The notes beneath the pieces were generated by a model, which saw only the letters and a program-made list of their open reading frames with translations, did no database searches and was not told the DNA's origin. Below, in pieces: positions 20,560-29,200 of a stretch of 64,000 nucleotides of DNA. Source of the DNA: Streptomyces sp. NBC_01571. Lineage in GTDB: Bacteria; Actinomycetota; Actinomycetes; Streptomycetales; Streptomycetaceae. Position numbers and translations under genes: made by a program. Every line of letters begins with the position of its first letter. The stretch's first letter is position 1. The stretch lies in contig NZ_JAPEPZ010000001.1 of the NCBI RefSeq assembly GCF_026339875.1, positions 8,618,001 through 8,682,000 of the forward strand, written 5' to 3'.

Positions 20560-21087
20560 TCAGGAGGTCTGGCTGCCGGACACATGGATGTACATCGGGC
20601 GGCACGCACGGACCTCACGGCTCAGCGTCTGGACCACGGCGCGCACGTGGTCCACGTCCTCGCTCCCGTCAATGGCTTCCAGTGCTTCGGCTGCCGCCAC
20701 TCTCACCTGGCGCGGCAGGCTTTCGTAGGAGGCGAACTGGTAGGCGACGGTGCGCCGGCTGGCCCGCTCTTGCAGGCTCACCCCGCCGGGCATGTGCGTG
20801 AACACCGCCGCCTCGTACAGGAGGACCGCACGCATGAGGACGTACGCGGTCGCTTCCTCTTCCACACCGCAGCCCTTGAGCCGGTTCAAGACCTCGTCCA
20901 CATGCCGGGTGCACAGGTCGAACCAGACCTTCCCGTTCAACAGGAACAGGACCCCACCCACGGCGAATCCCGCGCCGGGGCCCCACCACGGGTTCAGCAG
21001 CCAACCCGCGCCGGCCCCCAGAGCTCCCATGCACAAGCCCAGCATCACAACCGCTACGCGCAGCCGCGCATCGCGTGGGACGTTCAT
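20560..21087 (-). CDS. Putative membrane protein of unknown function (175 aa)
   Basis: From ATG at 21087 (MNVPRDARLRVAV) two adjacent hydrophobic segments follow: VAVVMLGLCMGALGAGAGWLL and GAGFAVGGVLFLLNGKVW. A charged cytoplasmic part then carries RHVDEVLNRLKGCG and ASYESLPRQVRVAAAEALEA. The frame is open up to a GTG at 21144 and an ATG at 21105, so the start is uncertain. No family is recognised. It is in the same orientation as ssb, 226 bp upstream of it. Confidence 0.55.
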   Translation of the reverse strand: MNVPRDARLRVAVVMLGLCMGALGAGAGWLLNPWWGPGAGFAVGGVLFLLNGKVWFDLCTRHVDEVLNRLKGCGVEEEATAYVLMRAVLLYEAAVFTHMPGGVSLQERASRRTVAYQFASYESLPRQVRVAAAEALEAIDGSEDVDHVRAVVQTLSREVRACRPMYIHVSGSQTS

Positions 21088-21495
21088 GCCCAGGATTATC
21101 CGCATCCGGACCGTAACGCGGGACCTGATCACCAGGTTGCACACGGCAGCGCCGGACCACCTCCCGCCGTACGGCGCGCGAGCCGGGCCACGGGACCCTG
21201 CCCCGGGGCCCGGCTCACAAGGCCTTGGCCGGGTACCGTGCGCAGCCCTCCAGAGCGGACGACGACGGGCTGCGCACGGCCAGGGTGATTATGTCCTGGG
21301 GGCCGGCGAGGGGTTCGGACACCGCATCGCCCGGGCAGCAGGGGCGCCGTGCCCAGCCGCCAACGGGGAGCGAAACGACTACGCACGGCAGAAGGCACCC
21401 CCGGGTAGCGGGGCGCCTGGATCATCGTTGCACGGGGCCGGAATATGCGAGGCGCGTTGCTCAACAGCTGCCTATTCGCACCCTGTACACGTCCC
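21088..21495. other. Intergenic region left of IS1182 copy B
   Basis: No coding region is supported here. Short GC-rich inverted stretches (for example GGGCCACGGGACCCTGCCCCGGGGCCCGG near 21183) are present but not diagnostic. It probably contains the promoter of the membrane protein gene. Confidence 0.4.
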
Positions 21496-21567
21496 TTACG
21501 GGCTGGCTGGGGGCCGGGGTGGGGTGTCCTTGTCGGGGCGGCCGAAGAGGGCTTTGAACAGTCCCAT
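21496..21567 (-). CDS. Possible remnant or micro-ORF cut by IS1182 copy B
   Basis: A 23-codon frame reads MGLFKALFGRPDKDTPP and ends at TAA. Its ATG lies at the very edge of IS copy B. It resembles the amphipathic start of a membrane-associated protein, but it could equally be the 3' end of a gene interrupted by the IS. No ribosome binding site can be judged because the upstream DNA is the IS end. Confidence 0.25.
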   Translation of the reverse strand: MGLFKALFGRPDKDTPPRPPASP

Positions 21568-21569
21568 GA

Positions 21570-23403
21570 CCCTGTTGCCCATTCGGGTTGTGGGCTGACA
21601 GCGGCTTGATTGTGCTGGCACGGTTGGTGCTGCGGCCGGTTCCTTCCTGATCCCCGGTCGCGGGGTGGGAGTGGTCGTGTCGTTGGAGCCGCGGTCGTGG
21701 CCGGAGCCGGATCCCGTGGTGACGCGGGCGGTCCGGGCGAAGAACTACGGACGCGCGGTGCCGTTGCCGGTGGCGGTGCGCGACCGGCTCGGGGAACTGT
21801 TCCCGGACGAGGAGTTCGCGGCTGCATTCGGCAAGACGGGGCCGGCGGGTTGGTCTCCGGGGCGCCTGGCGTTGGTGACGGTGTTCCAGATGGCGGAGAA
21901 CTTGACGGACCGCCAGGCCGCTGAGGCGGTGCGTGACCGGCTCTCGTGGGCCTACGCGTTGGGGCTGGGGCTGGAAGACACCGGCTTCGACTTCACCGTG
22001 CTGTCCCAGTTCCGCACTCGGGTAGTTGAGCACGGTCTGGAGGAGAAGGTCCTGGACCTGCTGCTGACCCGTCTGAAAGCGCAGGGTCTGGTCGGGGCCG
22101 GGGGCAAGCAGCGCACCGGCTCCACCCGTATCGTCTCCGCGGTGCGGGACCTGAACCGCCTGGAGCTGGCGGGTGAGTCGGTACGCGCGGCAGTGGAGGC
22201 GTTGACGGTGGCGGCCCCGCACTGGGTCGCCGGCGTGCTGGACGTGCCCGGCTGGTCGCGTCGCTACGACACCCGCATCGACACCTGGCGCATGCCCTCC
22301 TCCGCCACCAAGCGCGACCAGCTCGCGCTGACCTACGCCCGCGACGGCCTCGCCCTGCTCAGCTCCGTCTACGATCCGCGCTCCGAACCCTGGCTGCGCG
22401 AGCTGCCCGCGGTGCAGACCCTGCGCACCGTGCTGCTGCAGAACTACACCCGCACCACCGCGCAGAACGGACGCGAGGCGGTGGCCCGCCGCACCAGGAC
22501 CGAGGAGGGCGGTGACGGGCTGCCGCCCGGCCATCTGCGCATCGCTTCCCCCTACGACCTCGACGCCCGCTGGTCCGCCAAGCGCGACACCTTCTGGAAC
22601 GGGTTCAAGCTGCATGTGAGTGAGAGCTGCACGGATGCGCCCGAGAAGGAGCGCACCGCCCCGAACCTGATCACGAACGTGGCCACCACCGCCTCCACCG
22701 TCCCCGACACCAAGGCCCTGGACGGCATCCACCAGCAGCTTCAGCGCCGCGGCCTGCCTCCGGGCGAGCACTACCTCGACTCCGGCTACCCCAGCGCCGA
22801 ACTGATCGTGAAGTCCCGCAAGACCTACGGCATCACGCTGATCACCCCGGTTCTGCTCGACCAGTCCCGCCAGGCCCGCGCCGCCCAGGGCTTCCAGGCC
22901 GACGCGTTCACCATCGACTGGAAGTACCAGCAGGTCACATGCCCCCAGGGACAGACCAGCTCCTCCTGGAGCCCGTGCACCCAGCACGGCCACCCGATGA
23001 TCGTGGTCGCCTTCACCAAGCCGACCTGCGGCCCCTGCCCGGTCCGCGAGTTATGCACCACCAGCCGCCGGGGCTTCCGGCAGCTCACCTTGAACCCTCG
23101 CCCGCTGACCGAGGCCCTGCGCACCGCACGCGCCGAACAGGCCGACCGGGACTGGCAGGACGCATACGCCCTACGCGCCGGTGTCGAGGGCACCATGCGA
23201 CAAGCGATCGCCGTAACCGACAGCCGCCGGGCCCGCTACCGCGGCCTGGCCAAGACCCACCTCGAGCACGTCCACAGCGCCGTCGCCCTCAACCTTATCC
23301 GCCTGAACGCCTGGTGGAACGGCAGGCCACTCGACCGCCGCCACACCAGCCACCTCGCCCGACTCGAACTCAGCCTCGCCGCGTAACCGAATGGGCAACA
23401 GGG
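21570..23403 (+). mobile_element. IS1182-family insertion sequence, copy B
   Basis: The element is 1834 bp with the same 17-bp terminal repeats as copies A and C and in the same orientation. Its left flank is GTCCCATGA. Its right end is followed by a 10-bp spacer TCGAGCGTGA and then copy C. Confidence 0.95.
21665..23386 (+). CDS. IS1182-family transposase, copy B (573 aa, catalytic Asp lost)
   Basis: A full-length frame starts at GTG. The DDE-type catalytic core is recognisable: second Asp in HYLDSGYP (residue 372) and Glu in RAGVEGTM (residue 508), with a CPVRELC zinc-type cluster between them. The first catalytic Asp, residue 152 in TDSTRI of copies A and C, is Gly here (codon GGC at 22118). 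The protein is therefore predicted to be inactive although the frame is intact. Confidence 0.93.
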   Translation: MGVVVSLEPRSWPEPDPVVTRAVRAKNYGRAVPLPVAVRDRLGELFPDEEFAAAFGKTGPAGWSPGRLALVTVFQMAENLTDRQAAEAVRDRLSWAYALGLGLEDTGFDFTVLSQFRTRVVEHGLEEKVLDLLLTRLKAQGLVGAGGKQRTGSTRIVSAVRDLNRLELAGESVRAAVEALTVAAPHWVAGVLDVPGWSRRYDTRIDTWRMPSSATKRDQLALTYARDGLALLSSVYDPRSEPWLRELPAVQTLRTVLLQNYTRTTAQNGREAVARRTRTEEGGDGLPPGHLRIASPYDLDARWSAKRDTFWNGFKLHVSESCTDAPEKERTAPNLITNVATTASTVPDTKALDGIHQQLQRRGLPPGEHYLDSGYPSAELIVKSRKTYGITLITPVLLDQSRQARAAQGFQADAFTIDWKYQQVTCPQGQTSSSWSPCTQHGHPMIVVAFTKPTCGPCPVRELCTTSRRGFRQLTLNPRPLTEALRTARAEQADRDWQDAYALRAGVEGTMRQAIAVTDSRRARYRGLAKTHLEHVHSAVALNLIRLNAWWNGRPLDRRHTSHLARLELSLAA

Positions 23404-23413
23404 TCGAGCGTGA

Positions 23414-25247
23414 CCCTGTTGCCCATTCGGGTTGTGGGCTGACAGCGGCTTGATTGTGCTGGCACGGTTGGTGCTGCGGCCGGTTCCTTCCTGATCCCCG
23501 GTCGCGGGGTGGGAGTGGTCGTGTCGTTGGAGCCGCGGTCGTGGCCGGAGCCGGATCCCGTGGTGACGCGGGCGGTCCGGGCGAAGAACTACGGACGCGC
23601 GGTGCCGTTGCCGGTGGCGGTGCGCGACCGGCTCGGGGAACTGTTCCCGGACGAGGAGTTCGCGGCTGCATTCGGCAAGACGGGGCCGGCGGGTTGGTCT
23701 CCGGGGCGCCTGGCGTTGGTGACGGTGTTCCAGATGGCGGAGAACTTGACGGACCGCCAGGCCGCTGAGGCGGTGCGTGACCGGCTCTCGTGGGCCTACG
23801 CGTTGGGGCTGGGGCTGGAAGACACCGGCTTCGACTTCACCGTGCTGTCCCAGTTCCGCACTCGGGTAGTTGAGCACGGTCTGGAGGAGAAGGTCCTGGA
23901 CCTGCTGCTGACCCGTCTGAAAGCGCAGGGTCTGGTCGGGGCCGGGGGCAAGCAGCGCACCGACTCCACCCGTATCGTCTCCGCGGTGCGGGACCTGAAC
24001 CGCCTGGAGCTGGCGGGTGAGTCGGTACGCGCGGCAGTGGAGGCGTTGACGGTGGCGGCCCCGCACTGGGTCGCCGGCGTGCTGGACGTGCCCGGCTGGT
24101 CGCGTCGCTACGACACCCGCATCGACACCTGGCGCATGCCCTCCTCCGCCACCAAGCGCGACCAGCTCGCGCTGACCTACGCCCGCGACGGCCTCGCCCT
24201 GCTCAGCTCCGTCTACGATCCGCGCTCCGAACCCTGGCTGCGCGAGCTGCCCGCGGTGCAGACCCTGCGCACCGTGCTGCTGCAGAACTACACCCGCACC
24301 ACCGCGCAGAACGGACGCGAGGCGGTGGCCCGCCGCACCAGGACCGAGGAGGGCGGCGACGGGCTGCCGCCCGGCCATCTGCGCATCGCTTCCCCCTACG
24401 ACCTCGACGCCCGCTGGTCCGCCAAGCGCGACACCTTCTGGAACGGGTTCAAGCTGCATGTGAGTGAGAGCTGCACGGATGCGCCCGAGAAGGAGCGCAC
24501 CGCCCCGAACCTGATCACGAACGTGGCCACCACCGCCTCCACCGTCCCCGACACCAAGGCCCTGGACGGCATCCACCAGCAGCTTCAGCGCCGCGGCCTG
24601 CCTCCGGGCGAGCACTACCTCGACTCCGGCTACCCCAGCGCCGAACTGATCGTGAAGTCCCGCAAGACCTACGGCATCACGCTGATCACCCCGGTTCTGC
24701 TCGACCAGTCCCGCCAGACCCGCGCCGCCCAGAGCTTCCAGGCCGACGCGTTCACCATCGACTGGAAGTACCAGCAGGTCACATGCCCCCAGGGACAGAC
24801 CAGCTCCTCCTGGAGCCCGTGCACCCAGCACGGCCACCCGATGATCGTGGTCGCCTTCACCAAGCCGACCTGCGGCCCCTGCCCGGTCCGCGAGTTATGC
24901 ACCACCAGCCGCCGGGGCTTCCGGCAGCTCACCTTGAACCCTCGCCCGCTGACCGAGGCCCTGCGCACCGCACGCGCCGAACAGGCCGACCGGGACTGGC
25001 AGGACGCATACGCCCTACGCGCCGGTGTCGAGGGCACCATGCGACAAGCGATCGCCGTCACCGACAGCCGCCGGGCCCGCTACCGCGGCCTGGCCAAGAC
25101 CCACCTCGAGCACGTCCACAGCGCCGTCGCCCTCAACCTTATCCGCCTGAACGCCTGGTGGAACGGCAGGCCACTCGACCGCCGCCACACCAGCCACCTC
25201 GCCCGACTCGAACTCAGCCTCGCCGCGTAACCGAATGGGCAACAGGG
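23414..25247 (+). mobile_element. IS1182-family insertion sequence, copy C
   Basis: The element is 1834 bp with 17-bp terminal inverted repeats, in tandem with copy B. Its right end meets TCGAGCGTTACG, the start of the right palindrome arm. The left flank of copy A ends CGTAACGCTCGA, so the pair brackets a TCGA duplication. Confidence 0.95.
23509..25230 (+). CDS. IS1182-family transposase, copy C (573 aa, apparently intact)
   Basis: The full frame from GTG has all three expected acidic residues (Asp152 in TDSTRI, Asp372 in LDSGYP, Glu508 in GVEGTM). It differs from A and B at Ala404Thr and Gly409Ser. It is the only one of the three copies likely to encode active transposase and could mobilise the others in trans. 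Confidence 0.95.
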   Translation: MGVVVSLEPRSWPEPDPVVTRAVRAKNYGRAVPLPVAVRDRLGELFPDEEFAAAFGKTGPAGWSPGRLALVTVFQMAENLTDRQAAEAVRDRLSWAYALGLGLEDTGFDFTVLSQFRTRVVEHGLEEKVLDLLLTRLKAQGLVGAGGKQRTDSTRIVSAVRDLNRLELAGESVRAAVEALTVAAPHWVAGVLDVPGWSRRYDTRIDTWRMPSSATKRDQLALTYARDGLALLSSVYDPRSEPWLRELPAVQTLRTVLLQNYTRTTAQNGREAVARRTRTEEGGDGLPPGHLRIASPYDLDARWSAKRDTFWNGFKLHVSESCTDAPEKERTAPNLITNVATTASTVPDTKALDGIHQQLQRRGLPPGEHYLDSGYPSAELIVKSRKTYGITLITPVLLDQSRQTRAAQSFQADAFTIDWKYQQVTCPQGQTSSSWSPCTQHGHPMIVVAFTKPTCGPCPVRELCTTSRRGFRQLTLNPRPLTEALRTARAEQADRDWQDAYALRAGVEGTMRQAIAVTDSRRARYRGLAKTHLEHVHSAVALNLIRLNAWWNGRPLDRRHTSHLARLELSLAA

Positions 25248-25648
25248 TCGAGCGTTACGTCAAAGACCAGATCCGCCGGCCCCGCCCGGAGCTCGCCGGG
25301 CGCCTGGCGGACGCCGTCCGCGCCCGCTGGCAGCCCCGCGTCCGCGAGCAGGCCCGCCGACAGGCCGCCACCACTACGGGCATCGTCATCGACACCCGGG
25401 CCCGGTTCGGGTTCACCGCAGCCCCCGGCACCACCGACGACGCCCGGATCCGCCACCTCACCCTCGCCCTGCCACCCGCCTGGGCCGCCCGCCTCTTCGA
25501 CGCCCAGGCTGCCGGCGCAGGCGAGAACGAGCTGCGCGCGATCACCGCCGAAGGCCTCGGGGAGACGTACTTCCGCGACGGCGGCCGCCGCGCCCAGGGC
25601 CTGATGGTGGAGTTCACCGACGTCGAACAGCTCGACTTCGACCTGTAG
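25235..25648 (+). pseudogene. 5'-truncated gene at palindrome centre, right arm
   Basis: This is the mirror copy of 14060..14473, starting at an ATG supplied by the right end of IS1182 copy C (ATGGGCAACAGG). The family is not recognised. It could still be translated as a fusion from the IS-borne start, but no good ribosome binding site is seen. Confidence 0.6.
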
Positions 25649-25690
25649 CAACCATCCGACCGGTCCCGGCCACCGGCTCACTGCTCTGGC

Positions 25691-25915
25691 CTACGAGGGT
25701 GTCTCGAGGAGCGGCAGGAGACGGGCGAGTGCCTGCTTGCAGTTTGCCGCCGTTCGCACCGGCGCCTCGTGTGCACCCAAAGGCGCGTCGGCAGGGAGCT
25801 GGGCCGACGCGTGGAAGGCCAACTCGTTGAGGGCGGCTTCCCGGGTTCCTGAGGGGAGGTCGAGCACGTCACGCTCATCGACACGGCAGCTGTAGATAGC
25901 TGCGGGGCTGATCAT
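25691..25915 (-). CDS. Small hypothetical protein (74 aa), right arm
   Basis: This is the mirror copy of 13793..14017, with the same translated sequence. Conservation in both arms mainly reflects the recent inverted duplication and is not independent evidence of function. Confidence 0.4.
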   Translation of the reverse strand: MISPAAIYSCRVDERDVLDLPSGTREAALNELAFHASAQLPADAPLGAHEAPVRTAANCKQALARLLPLLETPS

Positions 25916-26232
25916 GGTGTGGTGTCGGCGAGATCGCTTCGGCCAGGCTCCAGCAGTTGACGTCCTCGAGCTCCATCAGCATGGCCCGAGCCATCCGCGC
26001 GAACGTCTCCCGGGTTTCGGAGCGGGCGAAACAGCCGGCCACCGAGGCCGGCAAACCCTCCAACGCGAGGTCGTGGCCTTCATGGTCCACCGTGACCGAT
26101 GCGGCCGTCTCGTTCTGATGTCGTGTCAGTCCACGTCATGATCAAGGCGGCCGACCTCGCGCCCGCTGCCACCCCCGTCACACCGCTGACAAGCCGTGAC
26201 GAACACCGACAGAGCTGTCTACAGCTGCCGTG
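25882..26232 (-). mobile_element. Deleted IS remnant (IS701-like, MITE-sized), right arm
   Basis: This is the mirror copy of 13476..13826, with the same imperfect inverted ends and the same truncated transposase start (ORF from 26090 on the reverse strand). Confidence 0.6.
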
Positions 26233-26268
26233 CATGAACCACCTCAACTGATCCACACGTTTTGACAA

Positions 26269-29200
26269 TTACTCGGCGGTTCGGGGCCGGCCTCTCATCT
26301 GGTCCAGGATGTAGTCCTCCACCGACATGGCTTGATGCTCTGCGGTGCCGGTGTCTGCGGGCGTGCCTGCGGGAGGGGCTGCGCGGGTGGCCGTGTGCGG
26401 GGGCGGGGGCGGGCCGTCGGCGGGCGGTGGGCCGGCCGTCCTTGTTGTGCTCTCCTCGCTCTCGTGTGTCGGGCCTGTGGCAGGGTGCGCGGCCGGCTTG
26501 TCGCCGAGGCCTTCGGGGTCCTGTCCGGCTGGCTCGTCGGCGTGCTCGCCGGGCCAGGTCGCCGCGTCGCGTGCCGGGTCCTGTTGCTGTTCTTGTTCCG
26601 GTGTGGTGATGCCGGGGCGGCTGGTCTCGGCGGCTGGCTGCTGCGCGGGCTGTGGGGTGGGGGCGCCTTGCGGGACGGAGCGGGGAGGGTCGCCTGCGGG
26701 GGTGGGGCGGGGCCGCTTTCGGACCGGTGGGGGCGAGGTGGGGGTGGGCGCGCGGCGGCGTCGGGCGGATTTGTCGGGCTGCGGAGGCGGGCCTGCGTCT
26801 TGTTGGGTTTCCTCGGCCTGCTGGTCCCGGCGCCGGCGCTGGCGCCGGGGCTGGTCGGTGCCGTCCTGGTGTGTGTGGCGTGGCTGGGCTTCCGGGTCAG
26901 GCCCGGTCCCGCTGCCGGAGGCGGTCGGTGCAGGGTTTTGCAGGAGTCTGCGACGGCCGTCATTGTCGGGTTCCGACAGGTGAATGCCGTGCTGTCGCAG
27001 CAGGGCGATATCGGCCTCCGTCAGCTTTCTTTGGCCGCGCAGCATATCATACAGAATTCTGCCGATGGGGACGGTGGAAGGGGTGTCGCTGCCAGGAACG
27101 GCAAGAACCGCCGTGTTTCGCGGTTTGGGGAGTGTATTGCTGCGGTCTTCGCTTCGCCAGTGCAGGAGACCGGCCACAAACTGTTCGATCGACCACGCAT
27201 GTCGAAGTGTTTGGCCTGCCTGGCGGACAATCCTGTGGACGCCGTCCACTTCCTCCATGTGGATGTTGCGCTCTTCCAGTCCCTCGATCAGGTAGGGAGA
27301 TGCGTATTTCACACCCACACTTATCAGTTTTTTTATTTTCGTACCAATGGGGACACGTTCGCACCTGCCGGTGTTCGGGATACGGACGCGCACCATGTCC
27401 TCCTTTGAGGGAATTTTGGTGCAGTTTTCTTCGTCGGGGTGTTGGCTGTCGCGCCACGCGTCGATGGCGGCCAGGATCAGTTCATCCGTCCACTTAATGT
27501 AGGTTTTGCGGTGCTCCATGCTGTCTTGTTGGGTTTCCTCGGCCTGCCGGCCCCGGCCCCGGGGCTGGTTCGATTTTGGTTGCTGGTGGGGGGTGGTGGG
27601 GTTGGTGGTGTGGGTGGTGTGCTGGTGGGGTGTGTCTTGTGTGGGTGGTTGGTGGGTGGTGGTGGGTGTGTCGGGTGGGGGTGGGGGGCCGGTGGTGGGG
27701 TGGGGTTGTGTGGGGGCTGGTTGTGGGGTGGTGGGGGTGGGGAGGGCGGGCATCCAGTGGTCGGCGTGGCGTATCAGGTGGAGTGGTTGGCCGTGGGTGG
27801 GGCCGAAGGTGAGGGGCCAGGTGGTGCCGTGGGGTTCGATCTGGAGGGTGTGGAGTCGGATGTTGTAGAGGTGGGCGGCGATCACCGGGGCGATGTCGCC
27901 GGAGACGTTGTTCCAGTGGCCGGGTGTGCGGAACTGTTCGGCGATGTTCTGCCAGTCTTCCGGCAGCGCTCCGTCCGCCCGTTGGGCGGTGAAGGAGTGG
28001 ACCAGGTTCTGGAAGGACTGGTTCTGCTCGATCTCCTCGATGCTGGGCCGGGGCCAGCCGGTGTCGGTGTCCTGACCGGGGTCGGGGTCGGGGCGGAGGA
28101 TGGCCAGGGCCGCTTCCCGGGCCTGGGTGTTGATGATGGTCGGCTGGACGGTCAGCCACCAGGGTTCCTGGTCGTCCTGCTGCTGTGGTGGAAGGGCCCG
28201 CGTCCGGAGCAGGGTGTCGTGGACCCGGTCCACCTCAGCGGCGAGCTGGGCGCGGATCACCGTCACGTTTTCGGGCAGGTGGGTGTGGCCTGCTGCCTGC
28301 CCGGCCGCGATCAGGGCGTGGAAGAAGCAGTCACCGTCCGGTGGTACCTGCCACACCGTCCATCCGCGCTCGTGCGCCGCTTGCTGTACCGACGAGTCGA
28401 CTCTCGCCATCGCCCATATCGACCGCTGCTGCCGTTCCTGCTCGGCCGGGTTCCACCATTGTCCGTCGGGTAGATCTTGGACCGGCTCATCCGTCATCGG
28501 CACGACGCCGGTTGCGGTGGATGCAGCCGGTCCGGTGTCCTCCGGCCGGTCCGGCCCGACACGGTCGGCATGTGGGGCCGCCCCGCCGGTTTCCGCCGTC
28601 CCTGGCAGGAACGACTCACCGGTGTGTCCCCGCCAGTCCAGCCAGTCCGGCCCGTCCAGCTCGTCCAGCCAGGCCAGCGGGCCGGCCGCGGCTGCCGCCG
28701 TCGGCGGCTCGCCGGGCAGGAAGAGATCACCCAGCGCGAGGGGATCGAACATTCCGGCGGGCACGGCACTCCCCGGCCTCTCCACACCCGGTCCCGCCGG
28801 CGCATCGCCCACGCCGCTCGCCGGCCAGCTGCTGTCTGTGATCGGCGGGCCCGGGTGGTGTGAGGTGCTGGGGTCCGTGGGCGGGGCCGGCGTGTCCGTG
28901 TTCATGGGTGGTGCGGGCCGGGTGGAGGTGCCGGTCTCTGGCCGTGTGGCCGGCAGGCCGGGTGCGGGCTGGGCGTGTGGGGCGGGCGGGGCCGGCCTGT
29001 CCTGCCCGGCAACAGCAGCGGCGGCAGCGGCAGCAGCGGTGGTGGTGGTGGGGTCGCCCTGTGGGGCGGTCTGGCGGGAGCCTGCCGCCGCGCTGTCGCG
29101 GGGGCTCGGCTGCGGGCCCCCTTTCCCGCGTTTCGGGCGGCGTCCGTGATTTGAGCCGGGTGGCTGTTCACCTGTCTGTGCGTCGTCTGCTGGCCGTGGC

